This document shows, in pieces, positions 28,238-40,130 of a stretch of 64,000 nt of DNA. Source of the DNA: Lactobacillus colini (GTDB lineage: Bacteria; Bacillota; Bacilli; Lactobacillales; Lactobacillaceae). The position numbers and the translations under genes were made by a program. Every line of letters begins with the position of its first letter. Within the stretch, counting starts at the first letter, position 1. The notes under the pieces are model-generated. The model was not told where the DNA came from, made no database searches, and saw only the letters and a list, made by a program, of their open reading frames with translations. Where the stretch lies: assembly GCF_017874575.1 (NCBI RefSeq), contig NZ_JAGGLU010000002.1:1-64000 (forward strand). The letters are read 5' to 3'.

Positions 28238-28918
28238 ATGGAAAATATTATTTTGATTTTTAAATTTATTATTGGAACCTGCTTAGGTTCTCACGCATTG
28301 GTAATTACCCAGCGCTTAAATAAAGAAAATTTTATCTGGGGTAGCTCTCACTGTGATAATTGTCAGATGAACTTATCTTTACTAGATGAAATTCCCATCT
28401 ATTCATTTCTAAAAAATAAAGGCAGATGCAAGTTTTGTAAAGAATCTATTCCGATAGTGACGATTGTCAGCGAAATATTAGGTGGTTTTACTTTTTTTAA
28501 AATTAATTTTTACAGTTTCTATGCGATCCTAGATATAATCTTTTTATTCTATCTATTAGTTATTGCTTTACAGGATTTTCAAGATCAGGAATTTTCAACA
28601 ATTTTTCTTATTCCTATTAGCTTGATTACTTTTTTATCACCACTTAGTGCTTTTTATAATTTTGAATTATTGGACTGGATAGTTTTAATTTTTTTAGCTT
28701 TATTCTTTGTCCTAGAAATTTCAAAAAGTAAAATGGGTTTTGGTGATTTAATTATTTTCATCTTTTTAGGACTATATCTTGGTAGCCTAGTAGCTGTCCA
28801 TATTCTACTATTGGGATGTATTTTGTTTTTGATTTATTATCTTTTGAATCCCAATTCTCACTCGCTAGCATTTATTCCGTTTATTTTAGGCGGTTTAATT
28901 ATCAATAATTTAAACTAA
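28238..28918 (+). CDS. comC: Type 4 prepilin peptidase (competence ComC-like)
   Basis: An integral membrane aspartic protease (226 residues from ATG 28238) of the A24 family, which cleaves and N-methylates type 4 prepilins such as ComG pseudopilins. The cysteine pairs CDNC...CKFC form the loop seen in the methylating part. Two catalytic aspartates lie in ALQDFQDQE and GFGD. Several hydrophobic segments follow. GAGG sits 8 bases before the ATG; a GTG 9 bases earlier in frame is an alternative. It is a lone plus-strand gene between the str operon and rpoC. No pilin gene is nearby. Confidence 0.85.
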   Translation: MENIILIFKFIIGTCLGSHALVITQRLNKENFIWGSSHCDNCQMNLSLLDEIPIYSFLKNKGRCKFCKESIPIVTIVSEILGGFTFFKINFYSFYAILDIIFLFYLLVIALQDFQDQEFSTIFLIPISLITFLSPLSAFYNFELLDWIVLIFLALFFVLEISKSKMGFGDLIIFIFLGLYLGSLVAVHILLLGCILFLIYYLLNPNSHSLAFIPFILGGLIINNLN

Positions 28919-28924
28919 AGTTGC

Positions 28925-28962
28925 AAAAAAAGGGAACTATCATTATGACAGTTCCCTTTTTA
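28925..28962. terminator. Bidirectional terminator between comC and rpoC
   Basis: AAAAAAGGGAACT / AGTTCCCTTTTT with an 11-base loop has A/T runs at both sides and lies between two convergent genes. It can end both transcripts. Confidence 0.8.
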
Positions 28963-29005
28963 AACACAAATGTATTAAACCCTAACTATTACAGGTTAGT
29001 TGAGT

Positions 29006-32000
29006 TTATTTAGATTTTTCTTTATCAGCAGCGTCTAATTTTCTTTTTACATCTGCAATAGTTTGCAATGGCTTATTCTCTTCCTTAACAGCAACAGGTG
29101 CATCAACCTTAGGTTCCATTTCACGGTAAACAGGCATACCAGTACCAGCAGGAATAATCTTACCAATAATAACATTTTCCTTAAGACCAAGTAATGGATC
29201 ATTCTTACCACGAATTGAAGCATCAGTAAGTACACGGGTAGTCTCTTGGAATGAAGCAGCAGATAAGAAACTATTAGTTTCCAAAGCAGCCTTAGTAATA
29301 CCAAGAATTACACTTTGAGCTGTTGCAGGAATACCACCTGAGATAATAACTTCTTTGTTTCTATCTCTGAATTCGCTAATATCCATTAATTCACCAGGTA
29401 GAATATCAGTTTCACCTGGATCAAGGATACGAACTTTTTGAAGCATTTGGCGAGCCATTACCTCAACGTGTTTATCAGCGATTTCTACACCCTGCATTCT
29501 GTAAGCCTTTTGAATTTCGCTTAAGATATACTTTTCAGTAGTCAAGGCGTCACGTACTCTGATTAATTCCTTAGGATCAATTGAACCGAGAGTTAACTTC
29601 TCACCACGATTAATATGGTCGCCTTCACTAACTGCAACAGAGGCAGTGTATGGTACATCATAAGTTCTGGTATCAGTTTCACCTTTAACAGTAATTTGGC
29701 GAGTATGTTCTGCTTGATCTTCTTCAATTGAAACAACTTCACCAGTTACTTCAGAAATTGCAGCGCGTCCCTTAGGATTACGAGCTTCAAACAATTCTTG
29801 TACACGAGGAAGACCTTGAGTAATATCGGCAGCACCGGCAACACCACCGTTGTGGAAGTTACGCATAGTCAACTGAGTACCAGGTTCACCGATAGATTGA
29901 GCGGCAACAGTACCAACTGCTTCACCAACTTCAACATCTTCACCTGTTGCAAGGTTCATACCATAACACATCTTACATACACCATGTTGGGTGTTGCAAG
30001 TAAATACGGAACGAATAGTTACTTCAGTTACTCCAGCATCAACGATCTTGTGCGCCATATCTTCGTCCATCATTACATTTGCTGGACAAATCACTTCATG
30101 AGTCTCAGGATCGTAAACACTCTTAGAAGTATAACGACCAACTAAACGGTCAAACAATGGCTCGATCATTTCATCACCTTCAGTAATGGCGTGAACAGTC
30201 AAACCACGGTCAGTACCACAATCTTCTTCGCGGATGATAACATCTTGAGCAACATCAACCAAACGACGGGTTAAGTAACCAGAGTTAGCAGTCTTCAAAG
30301 CAGTATCAGTCATTCCCTTACGAGCACCGTGAGTAGACATGAACATTTCCAAGACGGTAAGTCCTTCACGGAAGTTAGAAGTAACAGGAATTTCCATCAT
30401 ACCACCGTTAGGAGCGGCCATCAAACCACGCATACCAGCTAACTGAGTAAAGTTAGAGATGTTACCACGAGCACCAGAATCAGCCATGACAGTGATTGGG
30501 TTTCTTGGAGCGTGAATTTGAGCAATCTCATTTTGAACAACATCTTTACATTGGTTCCAAATGCTAATTACTCGATCGTGTCTTTCTTCATCAGTAATCA
30601 AACCACGACGATATTGCTTAGAAACAGTGTCAACCTTCTTACGTGCTTGAGCTACGATGTCATCCTTATCAGTAATTTCAGGAATATCTTCAACACCGAT
30701 AGTCAAGCCGGAAGTAGTACATGCAGTGTATCCTAATTCCTTCATATCGTCCAAAAGGTCTGAAGTTCTTTGAACCTTGTATTCCTTATAAACTTGGGCG
30801 ATTGCATCTGATAAGAAGCCCTTCTTAAAGGCATCGCCTAATCTCATGTTATCCAACTTTTCGTGGATGTCTTCACCTGGTTGTAAGAAGTACTTTTCAT
30901 CCAATGGATGAGTCAAGTTCTCTTGAGTCGGATCGTTTAGGTAGAAGAAGTCTTTAGGGAAGATTTGGTTAAATACCAACTTACCATAAGTAGTCACAAA
31001 GATACCGTGCTCATGTCCCTTTGGCCATGGCTTTTCAGGCATAGAATCTGCGGCCAAACCAATTCTAGTATGGTAGTGGATGTCGCCATTTGCATAAGCA
31101 ATTGCTGCTTCTTCTGGTGAATCAAAAATCATACCTTCACCTTCGCGACCACGCTCTGCTTGAGTTAACCAGTAGTTACCCAAAACAACGTCCTGTGATG
31201 GAGTAACGATTGGCTTACCATCCTTAGGTGCCAAGATATGGTGGGCTGCAAGCATTAAAAGACGTGATTCTGCAACAGCTTCATCAGATAAAGGCACGTG
31301 GATAGCCATCTGGTCACCGTCGAAGTCGGCATTATAAGCTTCACAAGCTAATGGGTGAAGTCTGATTGACTTACCTGGAACTAAAACAGGTTCAAATGCT
31401 TGAATACCTAAACGGTGAAGAGTAGGTGCACGGTTTAAAAGAACAGGTCTTTCCTTGATAACATCTTCTAAGATGTCCCAAATATCATCATCTTCACGGT
31501 CAATCTTACGCTTAGCATTCTTAATATTAGAAGCTAAACCACGCTTTACCAATTCGTGCATTACAAATGGCTTAAATAATTCAAGAGCCATTGGGCGTGG
31601 CACACCACATTGGTAGAACTTTAATTTTGGTGAAACATCAATAACTGAACGACCTGAATAGTCAACACGCTTACCAAGCAAGTTCTGACGGAAACGACCT
31701 TGCTTACCCTTTAACATGTGAGAAAGTGATTTAAGTGGACGATTACCTGGTCCTACTACTGGACGACCACGACGTCCATTGTCGATTAAGGCATCAACAG
31801 CTTCTTGTAACATTCTCTTTTCGTTTTGAACAATGATACGAGGAGCATTTAAATCAAGTAATCTCTTCAAACGGTTATTTCTGTTAATAACACGTCTGTA
31901 TAAGTCATTCAAGTCAGAAACAGCGAAACGACCACCGTCAAGTTGAACCATTGGACGTAAGTCTGGTGGAATAACTGGGATACAATCCATAACCATCCAT

Positions 32001-32671
32001 TCAGGCTTGTTGCCAGAGTTCTTAAATGCATCTAAGATGTCAAGACGTCTAATAGCACGAGTTCTCTTTTGACCTTGGGCAGTCTTTAACTCTTCTTTTA
32101 ATTCCTTGACTTCTTTGTCAACATCTACTTGTTCAAGAAGGTCCTTAATAGCTTCAGCACCCATCTTAGCAGTGAATCGGTTACCATATTTTGCCTTCTT
32201 TTCACGGAATTCCGCATCAGTTAAGAGTTGCTTGTATTCTAGATCAGTATCACCTGGATCAATAACAATATATGCAGCAAAGTAAATTACTTCTTCCAAT
32301 GAACGAGGTGAAATATCAAGAACCAAGCCCATACGTGATGGAATACCCTTGAAGTACCAAATGTGAGAAACTGGAGCAGCTAATTCGATGTGACCCATAC
32401 GTTCTCTTCTTACCTTAGAAGAAGTCACTTCAACACCACAACGATCACAAACGATCCCACGGTAGCGAACACCTTTGTACTTACCACAAGCACAAGACCA
32501 GTCTTTAGTTGGCCCAAAGATTCTCTCATCGAACAAACCGTCTTTTTCTGGTTTCAAAGTACGGTAGTTAATAGTTTCAGGCTTTTTAACCTCACCATAA
32601 GACCAACTTCTGATCTTGTTTGGCGAAGCTAAACCAATTTGCATACTTTCAAACTTATTTACGTCGATCAA
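29006..32671 (-). CDS. rpoC: RNA polymerase beta' subunit
   Basis: Beta' (1221 residues) holds the active site and clamp. The N-terminal zinc-finger cysteines are C60, C62, C75 and C78 ([19 protein letters not shown]). The magnesium-binding NADFDGDQM lies near residue 450. Switch and trigger-loop segments around [17 protein letters not shown]-like regions (here [13 protein letters not shown]) and the second zinc cluster (CGTDRG...[13 protein letters not shown]) are all intact. It follows rpoB by 18 bases as the second gene of the rpoBC operon, with a charged tail ending DAADKEKSK. Confidence 0.98.
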   Translation of the reverse strand: MIDVNKFESMQIGLASPNKIRSWSYGEVKKPETINYRTLKPEKDGLFDERIFGPTKDWSCACGKYKGVRYRGIVCDRCGVEVTSSKVRRERMGHIELAAPVSHIWYFKGIPSRMGLVLDISPRSLEEVIYFAAYIVIDPGDTDLEYKQLLTDAEFREKKAKYGNRFTAKMGAEAIKDLLEQVDVDKEVKELKEELKTAQGQKRTRAIRRLDILDAFKNSGNKPEWMVMDCIPVIPPDLRPMVQLDGGRFAVSDLNDLYRRVINRNNRLKRLLDLNAPRIIVQNEKRMLQEAVDALIDNGRRGRPVVGPGNRPLKSLSHMLKGKQGRFRQNLLGKRVDYSGRSVIDVSPKLKFYQCGVPRPMALELFKPFVMHELVKRGLASNIKNAKRKIDREDDDIWDILEDVIKERPVLLNRAPTLHRLGIQAFEPVLVPGKSIRLHPLACEAYNADFDGDQMAIHVPLSDEAVAESRLLMLAAHHILAPKDGKPIVTPSQDVVLGNYWLTQAERGREGEGMIFDSPEEAAIAYANGDIHYHTRIGLAADSMPEKPWPKGHEHGIFVTTYGKLVFNQIFPKDFFYLNDPTQENLTHPLDEKYFLQPGEDIHEKLDNMRLGDAFKKGFLSDAIAQVYKEYKVQRTSDLLDDMKELGYTACTTSGLTIGVEDIPEITDKDDIVAQARKKVDTVSKQYRRGLITDEERHDRVISIWNQCKDVVQNEIAQIHAPRNPITVMADSGARGNISNFTQLAGMRGLMAAPNGGMMEIPVTSNFREGLTVLEMFMSTHGARKGMTDTALKTANSGYLTRRLVDVAQDVIIREEDCGTDRGLTVHAITEGDEMIEPLFDRLVGRYTSKSVYDPETHEVICPANVMMDEDMAHKIVDAGVTEVTIRSVFTCNTQHGVCKMCYGMNLATGEDVEVGEAVGTVAAQSIGEPGTQLTMRNFHNGGVAGAADITQGLPRVQELFEARNPKGRAAISEVTGEVVSIEEDQAEHTRQITVKGETDTRTYDVPYTASVAVSEGDHINRGEKLTLGSIDPKELIRVRDALTTEKYILSEIQKAYRMQGVEIADKHVEVMARQMLQKVRILDPGETDILPGELMDISEFRDRNKEVIISGGIPATAQSVILGITKAALETNSFLSAASFQETTRVLTDASIRGKNDPLLGLKENVIIGKIIPAGTGMPVYREMEPKVDAPVAVKEENKPLQTIADVKRKLDAADKEKSK

Positions 32672-32689
32672 AAGTTTAACCTCCTAAAA

Positions 32690-35600
32690 TTACTTAGAAA
32701 CCTTATCGTCTGATGAATTTGATGCTTCTGACTTAGCATTTTCATCATTCTTTGCGGCTTCTTCGGCTAACTTCTTCTTTTCTTGCTTTTGAGCCATTTC
32801 AGATAACTTATCAATATTCAAGTGTTCATTTGTATCATTATCCATATCACGAAGCTCAATTTCTTTATGGTTTAAATCTAAGACTTTAATGTCTAAACCA
32901 AGAGATTGTAATTCCTTAACCAAAACTCTAAATGATTCAGGAACACCTGGCTTAGGAATTCTTTCGCCCTTAACAATAGCTTCATATGCCTTTACACGAC
33001 CAACAACATCATCTGACTTGTAAGTCAAAATTTCTTGTAAAGTGTAAGCTGCACCATAAGCTTCAAGAGCCCAAACTTCCATTTCACCAAAACGCTGTCC
33101 ACCAAACTGTGCTTTACCACCAAGAGGTTGTTGAGTAGCCAATGAGTAAGGCCCAATTGAACGAGCGTGCATCTTGTCATCAACCATGTGAGTTAACTTC
33201 AAGTAGTACATGATACCAAGTGAAACTCTGTTGTGGAATGGTTCACCAGTACGTCCATCGTAAAGAACAGTCTTACCATCTTTACCAAGACCTGCTTCAC
33301 GAACCATCTTCCACATATCATCTTCAGATGCACCATCGAATACTGGAGTTGCTACGTGAACACCAAGTTGCTTAGCAGCAATACCTAAGTGTAATTCAAG
33401 AACCTGTCCAATGTTCATACGTGAAGGCACACCCATTGGGTTCAAACAAATATCCACTGGACGACCATCTGGTAAGTATGGCATATCTTCTTCAGGACAT
33501 ACTAAGGCAATAGTACCCTTGTTACCGTGACGACCTGACATCTTGTCACCAACTTGGATCTTACGTTTTTGAACAATGTAAACACGAACCATTTGGTTAA
33601 CACCAGGTGGTAATTCATCGCCAGCTTCACGGGTGAAGATTTGAACGTTTTGAACGATACCGCCACCACCGTGTGGTACACGAAGTGAAGTATCACGAAC
33701 TTCACGGGCCTTTTCACCAAAGATTGCGTGAAGTAAGCGTTCCTCTGCTGATAATTCAGTCACACCCTTTGGAGTAACCTTACCAACTAAAATGTCTCCA
33801 TCATGAACTTCAGCACCGATACGTACAATACCACTTTCATCAAGATCCTTAAGAGCACTTTCACCTGCATTAGGGATTTCACGGGTGATTTCTTCAGGTC
33901 CTAACTTAGTATCACGAGCTTCTGATTCGTAATCTTCAATATGAATTGAAGTATATACATCATCTTTAACCATTCTTTCGGAAATCATAACCGCATCTTC
34001 GTAGTTATACATATTCCAAGTTAAGAAAGCGATAATTGGGTTTTGACCTAGAGCTAATTCACCCTTATCCATTGAAGGACCATCAGCAATGACTTCTCCA
34101 GCCACTACCTTATCTCCTTGGTGAACGTTTGGAATCTGGTTGTAGTTCTTAGTAGCATTTGAACGACGATACTTTTCAAGGATGTATTTATCTAAAGTAT
34201 CATCGTCTCTTCTAATGCGGATTTCATTAGCATCTACATATTCTACAACACCTGGTGCCTTAGCTAAAATAGCATCACCAGAGTCATGAGCAGCACGATA
34301 TTCCATACCAGTACCAACAATTGGTGCATGTGGATTAATCAAAGGAACGGCTTGACGTTGGTGGTTAGCCCCCATCAAGGCACGGTTTGAGTCATCGTTT
34401 TCAAGGAATGGGATACATGCGGAAGTTACAGATACTACTTGTTTAGGGATAACGTCCATGTAGTCAACCTTATCAGGACTAACTTCAAGGTTTTCTTCCC
34501 TATGACGAGCTAAGACAATCTTATCCTTAAATGAACCATCCTCATTTAATGGAGAGTTGGCACTGGCAATAATATAGTTATCTTCAACATCAGCTGTTAA
34601 GTAGTCGATCTTATCAGTAACTTTATGAGTGTCCCAAGATACACGACGGTATGGAGTTTCAATGAAACCATACTTATTAACAACGGCATAAGTTGCCAAA
34701 GAGTTAATCAAACCAATGTTAGGACCTTCAGGAGTTTCGATAGGACATAAACGACCATAGTGAGTATAGTGCACGTCACGAACTTCATAACCAGCACGGT
34801 CACGTGACAAACCACCTGGTCCTAAAGCTGACATACGACGCTTGTGAGTCAACTCACCAAGTGGGTTGTTCTGGTCCATAAATTGTGACAATTGTGATGA
34901 ACCAAAGAATTCCTTAACTGAAGCAACAACAGGACGAATATTAATCAATTGTTGTGGTGTAACAGTGGCGATGTCTTGGATTGACATTCTTTCACGTACA
35001 ACACGTTCCATTCTTGCTAAACCAATTCTAAATTGGTTCTGAAGCAATTCACCCACACGACGAATACGACGGTTACCTAAGTGGTCAATGTCATCAACAT
35101 TACCGATATTGTCTTGAAGTGCAAAGAAGTAGTTAATTGAACTCAATACATCGGCTGGGGTCAAGTACTTAACGTCATCACCAATATGACCATTAGAAAT
35201 AAGCTTAACTACACGTTCAGGATCAACCTTAGAGTAGACTTTAATTTCTTGAACAGTTATTGGCTCAGATAATACACCTTCTTCAGATGGTTGGTAAGTT
35301 ACCATCTTGAAGTCATCACGATCTAAATATGGAGCAAGCTTGTCCATAATTTCATGATTGATTACAGTCCCCTTATTGACGATAACTTCACCAGTATCAG
35401 GATCTGCTAAAGTTTCTGCTAGAGTTTGTCTTAAAAGACGACTCTTTAGTGAAAGCTTCTTGTTAATCTTGTAACGACCAACAGGAGCTAGGTCATATCT
35501 TCTTGGATCAAAGAATCTAGCATAAAGAAGTGATCTTGATGAATCAGTAGTCTTAGGCTCACCAGGACGTAATCTTTCATAAATGTCCTTTAAAGCTTCA

Positions 35601-36304
35601 GCAACACGAGAATCCGCTGGATTCTTGTGAATATCTTTTTCTAAAGTAAAGCGAAGTGAATCACTGTCACCAAAGATGTCTTGGATCTCGTCGTCAGCAC
35701 CAAAGCCCAATGCACGAATCAGAATACTCAATGGCAACTTACGAGTACGGTCAATACGAACATAAGCTAAATCTTTAGAGTCAGTTTCGTACTCAAGCCA
35801 AGCACCACGGTTAGGAATAACAGTTGCACCAAAGATTTGACGACCATTCTTATCAAAGTCAGAGTGGTAGTAAACACCTGGTGATCTAACCAATTGTGAA
35901 ACGATAACTCTCTCAGCACCATTAATTACGAAGGTACCTGAATCAGTCATCAATGGAAATTCACCGAAGAATACATCTTGGGTCTTAATTTCACCAGTTT
36001 CATGGTTGGTTAATTTTAAAGTTACGTGAAGTGGTGCAGAATAGTTAGCATCATGATCACGTGCTTCTTCGAGAGTATATTTAGGTTTCAAAAGTTTGTA
36101 ATCTACAAACTCAAGTGAAAGCTTTCCAGAGAAGTCTGAAATTGGCATAATGTCATCAAACATCTCTCGGATACCTTCATTGAGAAACCACTTGTAAGAT
36201 TGCGTTTGTACATCGGTCAAGTTAGGCAATTTCAATACTTCTTTAATACGTGAGAAACTGCGTCTTGTACGTCGATGACCGTAGTTTACAGCGTGTCCTA
36301 ACAA
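32690..36304 (-). CDS. rpoB: RNA polymerase beta subunit
   Basis: Beta (1204 residues from the chosen start). The rifampicin pocket reads [20 protein letters not shown] and [16 protein letters not shown], wild type at the usual resistance sites. Three starts are possible. ATG 36322 has no clear ribosome site, ATG 36313 has GGAAAGG directly abutting it (spacing zero), and TTG 36304 has AAAGGA 8 bases ahead. I therefore prefer TTG 36304. It precedes rpoC. The C-terminus carries a charged low-complexity tail ([20 protein letters not shown]). Confidence 0.95.
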   Translation of the reverse strand: MLGHAVNYGHRRTRRSFSRIKEVLKLPNLTDVQTQSYKWFLNEGIREMFDDIMPISDFSGKLSLEFVDYKLLKPKYTLEEARDHDANYSAPLHVTLKLTNHETGEIKTQDVFFGEFPLMTDSGTFVINGAERVIVSQLVRSPGVYYHSDFDKNGRQIFGATVIPNRGAWLEYETDSKDLAYVRIDRTRKLPLSILIRALGFGADDEIQDIFGDSDSLRFTLEKDIHKNPADSRVAEALKDIYERLRPGEPKTTDSSRSLLYARFFDPRRYDLAPVGRYKINKKLSLKSRLLRQTLAETLADPDTGEVIVNKGTVINHEIMDKLAPYLDRDDFKMVTYQPSEEGVLSEPITVQEIKVYSKVDPERVVKLISNGHIGDDVKYLTPADVLSSINYFFALQDNIGNVDDIDHLGNRRIRRVGELLQNQFRIGLARMERVVRERMSIQDIATVTPQQLINIRPVVASVKEFFGSSQLSQFMDQNNPLGELTHKRRMSALGPGGLSRDRAGYEVRDVHYTHYGRLCPIETPEGPNIGLINSLATYAVVNKYGFIETPYRRVSWDTHKVTDKIDYLTADVEDNYIIASANSPLNEDGSFKDKIVLARHREENLEVSPDKVDYMDVIPKQVVSVTSACIPFLENDDSNRALMGANHQRQAVPLINPHAPIVGTGMEYRAAHDSGDAILAKAPGVVEYVDANEIRIRRDDDTLDKYILEKYRRSNATKNYNQIPNVHQGDKVVAGEVIADGPSMDKGELALGQNPIIAFLTWNMYNYEDAVMISERMVKDDVYTSIHIEDYESEARDTKLGPEEITREIPNAGESALKDLDESGIVRIGAEVHDGDILVGKVTPKGVTELSAEERLLHAIFGEKAREVRDTSLRVPHGGGGIVQNVQIFTREAGDELPPGVNQMVRVYIVQKRKIQVGDKMSGRHGNKGTIALVCPEEDMPYLPDGRPVDICLNPMGVPSRMNIGQVLELHLGIAAKQLGVHVATPVFDGASEDDMWKMVREAGLGKDGKTVLYDGRTGEPFHNRVSLGIMYYLKLTHMVDDKMHARSIGPYSLATQQPLGGKAQFGGQRFGEMEVWALEAYGAAYTLQEILTYKSDDVVGRVKAYEAIVKGERIPKPGVPESFRVLVKELQSLGLDIKVLDLNHKEIELRDMDNDTNEHLNIDKLSEMAQKQEKKKLAEEAAKNDENAKSEASNSSDDKVSK

Positions 36305-36380
36305 AGAAAACATCCTTTCCATCTTATCTAGAAGCTAATATTACATTTGTGTTACATTTTGTAAAAAGGACAAATTTGGG

Positions 36381-36423
36381 TATAAAAAAACAAAAACAAC
36401 AGATTCTATGTCGTTTTTGTTTT
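36381..36423 (-). terminator. Terminator-like hairpin in the rpoB leader
   Basis: Minus strand AAAACAAAAACGACA / TGTTGTTTTTGTTTT is followed by seven T within 60 bases downstream of the rpoB promoter region. It may terminate clpC transcripts and also attenuate rpoB transcription. A second stem, TTTTGTCG / CGACAAAA (36428-36453), lies just upstream and could alternate with it. Confidence 0.55.
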
Positions 36424-36484
36424 ATCATTTTGTCGGACAATAGATCGACAAAATCCTGAATTTCAGCCTTTTAAACAGCTTATA

Positions 36485-36513
36485 ATTGTAGACTACTTTT
36501 TGTAACTTGTCAA
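36485..36513 (-). promoter_or_regulatory. rpoBC promoter
   Basis: On the minus strand, TTGACA (36508-36513), 17-base spacer, TACAAT (36485-36490), almost a consensus sigma-A promoter. Predicted start near 36478, leaving a leader of about 174 bases before the TTG start of rpoB. Confidence 0.85.
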
Positions 36514-36523
36514 TAGTTTTGAC

Positions 36524-38962
36524 CTAGCTTTTAACTAGTTCTTTATTATCTACTATATTAAATTTCAATTTACCTTGTCTAGCTCCTACCTTTAAGGTTT
36601 GTCCAGCAGATAATTCACCACTAATTAAATATTGTGCAATTGGATCTTCTAAGTCGCGCTGGATTGATCGACGCAAAGGTCGTGCTCCCATCTCTGGATC
36701 GAATCCATCTTTAGCTAAGACATCTAAAGCAGCTGGCGAAAGCTTGAGTTCAATATCTTTATTAGCTAAACGTTCAACTAAACGTTGAGTTAACAGTGTA
36801 ACTATTTCTCGAAGTTGTGGCTTAGTTAAGCTATCAAAGACAACCGTTTCATCAATTCTGTTTAAGAACTCTGGTCTAAAGAATTGCCTAGTGGCCTGCT
36901 TAACCTTATCTGCTCGCACCTTATCTATATTAGCTTGATCTGCGGAAAAGCCTACAATCTTATCTTCTTGTAATGCTCTTGAACCTAGATTAGAAGTCAT
37001 AATGATAATTGTATTTCTAAAGTCAACGCGGCGTCCCTTAGAATCAGTCAAAAAGCCCTCATCAAGAACTTGTAAAAGTAAGTTAAATACTTCTGGATGA
37101 GCTTTTTCTACTTCGTCGAGCAAGACAACTGAATATGGATTGCGACGTACTTTCTCAGAAAGTTGCCCACCTTCTTCATAGCCAACATAGCCTGGTGCTG
37201 AACCAATCAACTTGCTGGTAGCAATCTGATCCATATATTCAGACATATCTACCCTGATAATATTCTTCTCAGAGCCAAATACCGCATCTGCTAAAGCCTT
37301 AGCTAATTCTGTCTTCCCAACACCAGTTGGACCTAAGAATAGGAATGAGCCAATCGGACGATTCTCATCCTTAATTCCACTACGGCTACGGCGGATAGCC
37401 TTACTTACAGCGCTAATGGCTTGATCTTGACCAATTACTCGCTTGTGCAAGATTGATTCAAGCTTAGCAAGACGCTTAGTTTCACTATGCTTCATTCTTG
37501 TTACTGGAATACCAGTCCACTGAGCAACAACTTGCGCAATTTGGTCAGAATCAACAATTGCTTGCTTCCCCTTCTTATTATCAATTGCTTGGGTTAATTC
37601 TTGTTGCTTAAGTTGAAGCTTGTTCTCATCATCACGCAGACTAGCAGCTTCCATGAAGTTTTGGTTTTCAACGGCTTGTTCCTTGCGTTGAATAGTTGAC
37701 TTGATCTGAGCCTCTAGCTTAGTTAAGCGCGGATCAACTTCACCATTATTCTTAATCTTAACTGCAGCACTAGCTTCATCAATTAAGTCAATTGCCTTAT
37801 CTGGCAAGAAGCGGTTAGAAATATACCTAATAGATAACTCAACCGCATCATTAATGGCAGCGTCAGTAATCTTAACATTGTGGTAGGCTTCATACTTAGC
37901 TCTTAGACCTTGTAAAATATCAATAGTTGCTTCCTTAGTAGGTTCACCAATCTTCACTTGCTGGAAGCGACGAGCGAGAGCTGAATCCTTTTCAATATAT
38001 TTTTGATATTCATCGAAGGTAGTGGCACCAATCATTTGAATATCACCACGTGCAAGTGACGGCTTTAAGATATTAGAAGCATCAATTGCTCCCTCAGCTC
38101 CACCTGCACCAATTAAAGTATGCATTTCATCAACGAATAAGATCACTTCACCATCATCGTGAACTTCCTTGAGAATCTTCTTCATCCGATCTTCAAACTC
38201 ACCACGATACTTAGTTCCAGCAATTAGACTACCCATGTCAATTGCCATTACCCGCTTATGCGCAAGATCAGCTGGAACTTGCTGGCTAACAATAGCTGCT
38301 GCAATTGCCTGAGCTACAGCAGTCTTACCCACACCGGGTTCACCTACTAGGACAGGATTATTCTTAGTGCGACGAGAGAGAATCTGAATTACCCGCTTAA
38401 TCTCTCGATCACGACCAATCACTGGATCAATATTACCTTCTAAGACACGCTTATTTAAGTTGACACTTACCTTGTCTAAGTTAGGCGTCGTTGACTTGTT
38501 AGGATTATTAAATGTCGCAACTTCACTATTATCAGATAAGATATCCCTTACCTCATCTGCTAAAAGCTTAGGATCGACGTTTAAGTTTTTTAAGATCATG
38601 CTGGCTAGGATTTGTTCACTTGCCAATAAGCCTAACAAGATATGAGCTGTACCAATGTTTTCAGATCCTAGGCTATCTGCCTTTTGCTTAGCATATTTTA
38701 AAACCAAGTCCAAACGAGGTGACATTTCCATATAATTTGTTTGCGAGCTTGAACCATAGCCAGTATAGCGTTCAATTTCCTCACGAACTAAAGTTGGAGT
38801 TACGCCTTCTTCACGTAATAGTTTTCCAGCTTCACCATTTGATTCAATTACTAGCGCTAATAATACATGTTCAGTACCAATAATTCGATGTTGAAAGCCT
38901 TGTGCCTGTTCTCGTGCAATCTTCAGAACTTCTTTTGCATTTTTACTGTAAGAATTTTCCAT
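36524..38962 (-). CDS. clpC: ATP-dependent Clp protease ATPase subunit ClpC
   Basis: ClpC (812 residues) unfolds proteins for the ClpP protease and, with McsB-type adaptors, removes damaged or regulatory proteins. Order: two N-terminal repeats (about 1-145), first AAA+ module with Walker A GEPGVGKT at 207-214, a UVR-like middle segment ([19 protein letters not shown]), and a second AAA+ module with GPTGVGKT near 545 and TSNLGS. No ctsR-mcsAB genes precede it and I see no CtsR heptad box in front, unlike the classical B. subtilis arrangement. AAGGCGG precedes the ATG. Confidence 0.96.
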   Translation of the reverse strand: MENSYSKNAKEVLKIAREQAQGFQHRIIGTEHVLLALVIESNGEAGKLLREEGVTPTLVREEIERYTGYGSSSQTNYMEMSPRLDLVLKYAKQKADSLGSENIGTAHILLGLLASEQILASMILKNLNVDPKLLADEVRDILSDNSEVATFNNPNKSTTPNLDKVSVNLNKRVLEGNIDPVIGRDREIKRVIQILSRRTKNNPVLVGEPGVGKTAVAQAIAAAIVSQQVPADLAHKRVMAIDMGSLIAGTKYRGEFEDRMKKILKEVHDDGEVILFVDEMHTLIGAGGAEGAIDASNILKPSLARGDIQMIGATTFDEYQKYIEKDSALARRFQQVKIGEPTKEATIDILQGLRAKYEAYHNVKITDAAINDAVELSIRYISNRFLPDKAIDLIDEASAAVKIKNNGEVDPRLTKLEAQIKSTIQRKEQAVENQNFMEAASLRDDENKLQLKQQELTQAIDNKKGKQAIVDSDQIAQVVAQWTGIPVTRMKHSETKRLAKLESILHKRVIGQDQAISAVSKAIRRSRSGIKDENRPIGSFLFLGPTGVGKTELAKALADAVFGSEKNIIRVDMSEYMDQIATSKLIGSAPGYVGYEEGGQLSEKVRRNPYSVVLLDEVEKAHPEVFNLLLQVLDEGFLTDSKGRRVDFRNTIIIMTSNLGSRALQEDKIVGFSADQANIDKVRADKVKQATRQFFRPEFLNRIDETVVFDSLTKPQLREIVTLLTQRLVERLANKDIELKLSPAALDVLAKDGFDPEMGARPLRRSIQRDLEDPIAQYLISGELSAGQTLKVGARQGKLKFNIVDNKELVKS

Positions 38963-39075
38963 TTTGCACCGCCTTACTAATTTTTTATAAGTTGTAATCT
39001 TTAGCTAAACATTTTATGCCTTAAGAGTAAAAAAGTAAAATATTTAACGTTTAACCAGTTTATTATAACAATTAT

Positions 39076-39109
39076 AAGAAAAAGCCGCCTAATAAGTAGA
39101 CGACTTTTT
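39076..39109 (-). terminator. Terminator after tRNA-Pro
   Basis: Minus strand AAAAAGTCGTCTA / TAGGCGGCTTTTT with a CTTAT loop, then T-rich. It lies 20 bases beyond the tRNA-Pro gene and ends the tRNA cluster upstream of clpC. Confidence 0.75.
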
Positions 39110-39129
39110 AAAAATAATAATTATTATAT

Positions 39130-39203
<74 letters not shown>

Positions 39204-39205
39204 AG

Positions 39206-39237
39206 AAAAATAAAAGACCCACCGGAAGGTGAGTCTT
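39206..39237 (-). terminator. Terminator-like stem between tRNA-Gly copy 1 and tRNA-Pro
   Basis: AAGACTCACC / GGTGGGTCTT with a TTCC loop followed by TTATTTTTC on the minus strand. It lies between the first tRNA-Gly and tRNA-Pro. Confidence 0.6.
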
Positions 39238-39244
39238 AATTCTT

Positions 39245-39319
39245 TGGAGCGGAAGACGGGATTCGAACCCGCGACCCCCACCATGGCAAGGTGATGTTCT
39301 ACCACTGAACTACTTCCGC
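39245..39319 (-). tRNA. tRNA-Gly (anticodon GCC), copy 1
   Basis: A full cloverleaf with acceptor GCGGAAG / CTTCCGC, anticodon loop TTGCCAT (GCC) and an encoded 3' CCA. It is identical in the mature part to the copy at 39425-39499, and has its own promoter 12 bases upstream. Confidence 0.95.
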
Positions 39320-39331
39320 AGAACAATATTA

Positions 39332-39359
39332 ATTATAGCAAAAGTATTTTTATATGCAA
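39332..39359 (-). promoter_or_regulatory. Promoter of tRNA-Gly copy 1
   Basis: On the minus strand TTGCAT (39354-39359), 16-base spacer, TATAAT (39332-39337). Confidence 0.7.
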
Positions 39360-39391
39360 GACTTTTTTGTAAAAAAATTAAAATTAGTAAC

Positions 39392-39417
39392 AAAAAAGAC
39401 CCACTAACTGTGAGTCT
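39392..39417 (-). terminator. Terminator after tRNA-Gly copy 2
   Basis: Minus strand GAGACTCAC / GTGGGTCTT with an AGTTA loop, followed by TTTTTTG. It shares the core of the stem after copy 1, which fits a duplicated gene-terminator unit. Confidence 0.7.
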
Positions 39418-39424
39418 CAATTCT

Positions 39425-39499
39425 TGGAGCGGAAGACGGGATTCGAACCCGCGACCCCCACCATGGCAAGGTGATGTTCTACCACTGAACTACTTCCGC
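39425..39499 (-). tRNA. tRNA-Gly (anticodon GCC), copy 2
   Basis: Same cloverleaf as copy 1, with encoded CCA and anticodon GCC. Gene, promoter and terminator look like a tandem duplication, though the spacers have diverged. Confidence 0.95.
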
Positions 39500-39511
39500 A
39501 ATACAAATGAA

Positions 39512-39539
39512 ATTATATCAAAGATAATTTTATTTGCAA
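39512..39539 (-). promoter_or_regulatory. Promoter of tRNA-Gly copy 2
   Basis: On the minus strand TTGCAA (39534-39539), 16-base spacer, TATAAT (39512-39517), very like the promoter of copy 1. Confidence 0.7.
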
Positions 39540-39560
39540 ATAGTTTTTTATAAAATTGAA

Positions 39561-39863
39561 TTACTTCTTTTTAGATAATTTATCTTGTCGCTTTAGGTCG
39601 AAATAAAGACCTATCAAATCCAAAATGAACCAGAGAATCGTAATCGGAGTTCTAATCATAACCAGCATCCAATAAGTGCTCCAGTCTGTTGTGAATGGGA
39701 AGAATAGAAATACCCAAGGCAGACTACACGCTACTATGATAACTATATTACGATGGCGCCTAGATCTAAAGGGTTCTACCTTTCCAGTAATAATCTCATA
39801 AATACAATATCCTATTACAATTACCGCAGCTATATAGTGTAAAAACGTTACAACATTAGTCAT
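39561..39863 (-). CDS. Small membrane protein, unknown
   Basis: A 100-residue protein with about three hydrophobic segments (near 5-25, 40-58, 70-88) and a basic C-terminus (KRQDKLSKKK). GAGGTG is 10 bases before the ATG. It does not match a family that I recognise. It lies between the tRNA cluster and the DUF3021-LytTR operon, 267 bases after it, so it is probably independently transcribed. Function unknown. Confidence 0.7.
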   Translation of the reverse strand: MTNVVTFLHYIAAVIVIGYCIYEIITGKVEPFRSRRHRNIVIIVACSLPWVFLFFPFTTDWSTYWMLVMIRTPITILWFILDLIGLYFDLKRQDKLSKKK

Positions 39864-40130
39864 GCCAAATCACCTCGGAATCTTGTAATGCTCAAATTAT
39901 ATTTTAGTATATCTTACTTTTCTTAAATGTGTTGTACTAGCAAACAGCGTTTCATCACCTAATATGCAATAGGCTACTTTTATCTACTATTATTATACCA
40001 CTTTATGAATTATAATTTTTATCACTATTTTGTAAATAACATTATGCATATACCAATTTAAGATTTTATAGAATTAACGGCAAATTCACCTTGCCAACTA
40101 AAGCAATTACATTCATCCTTAAGTACACTA
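39864..40130. other. Intergenic stretch without a gene
   Basis: About 267 bases, A+T-rich. Only a TATAAT-like -10 on the minus strand (from GGTATAATAATAG near 39996) suggests a promoter for the small membrane protein. No RNA gene or open frame of note. Confidence 0.4.
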
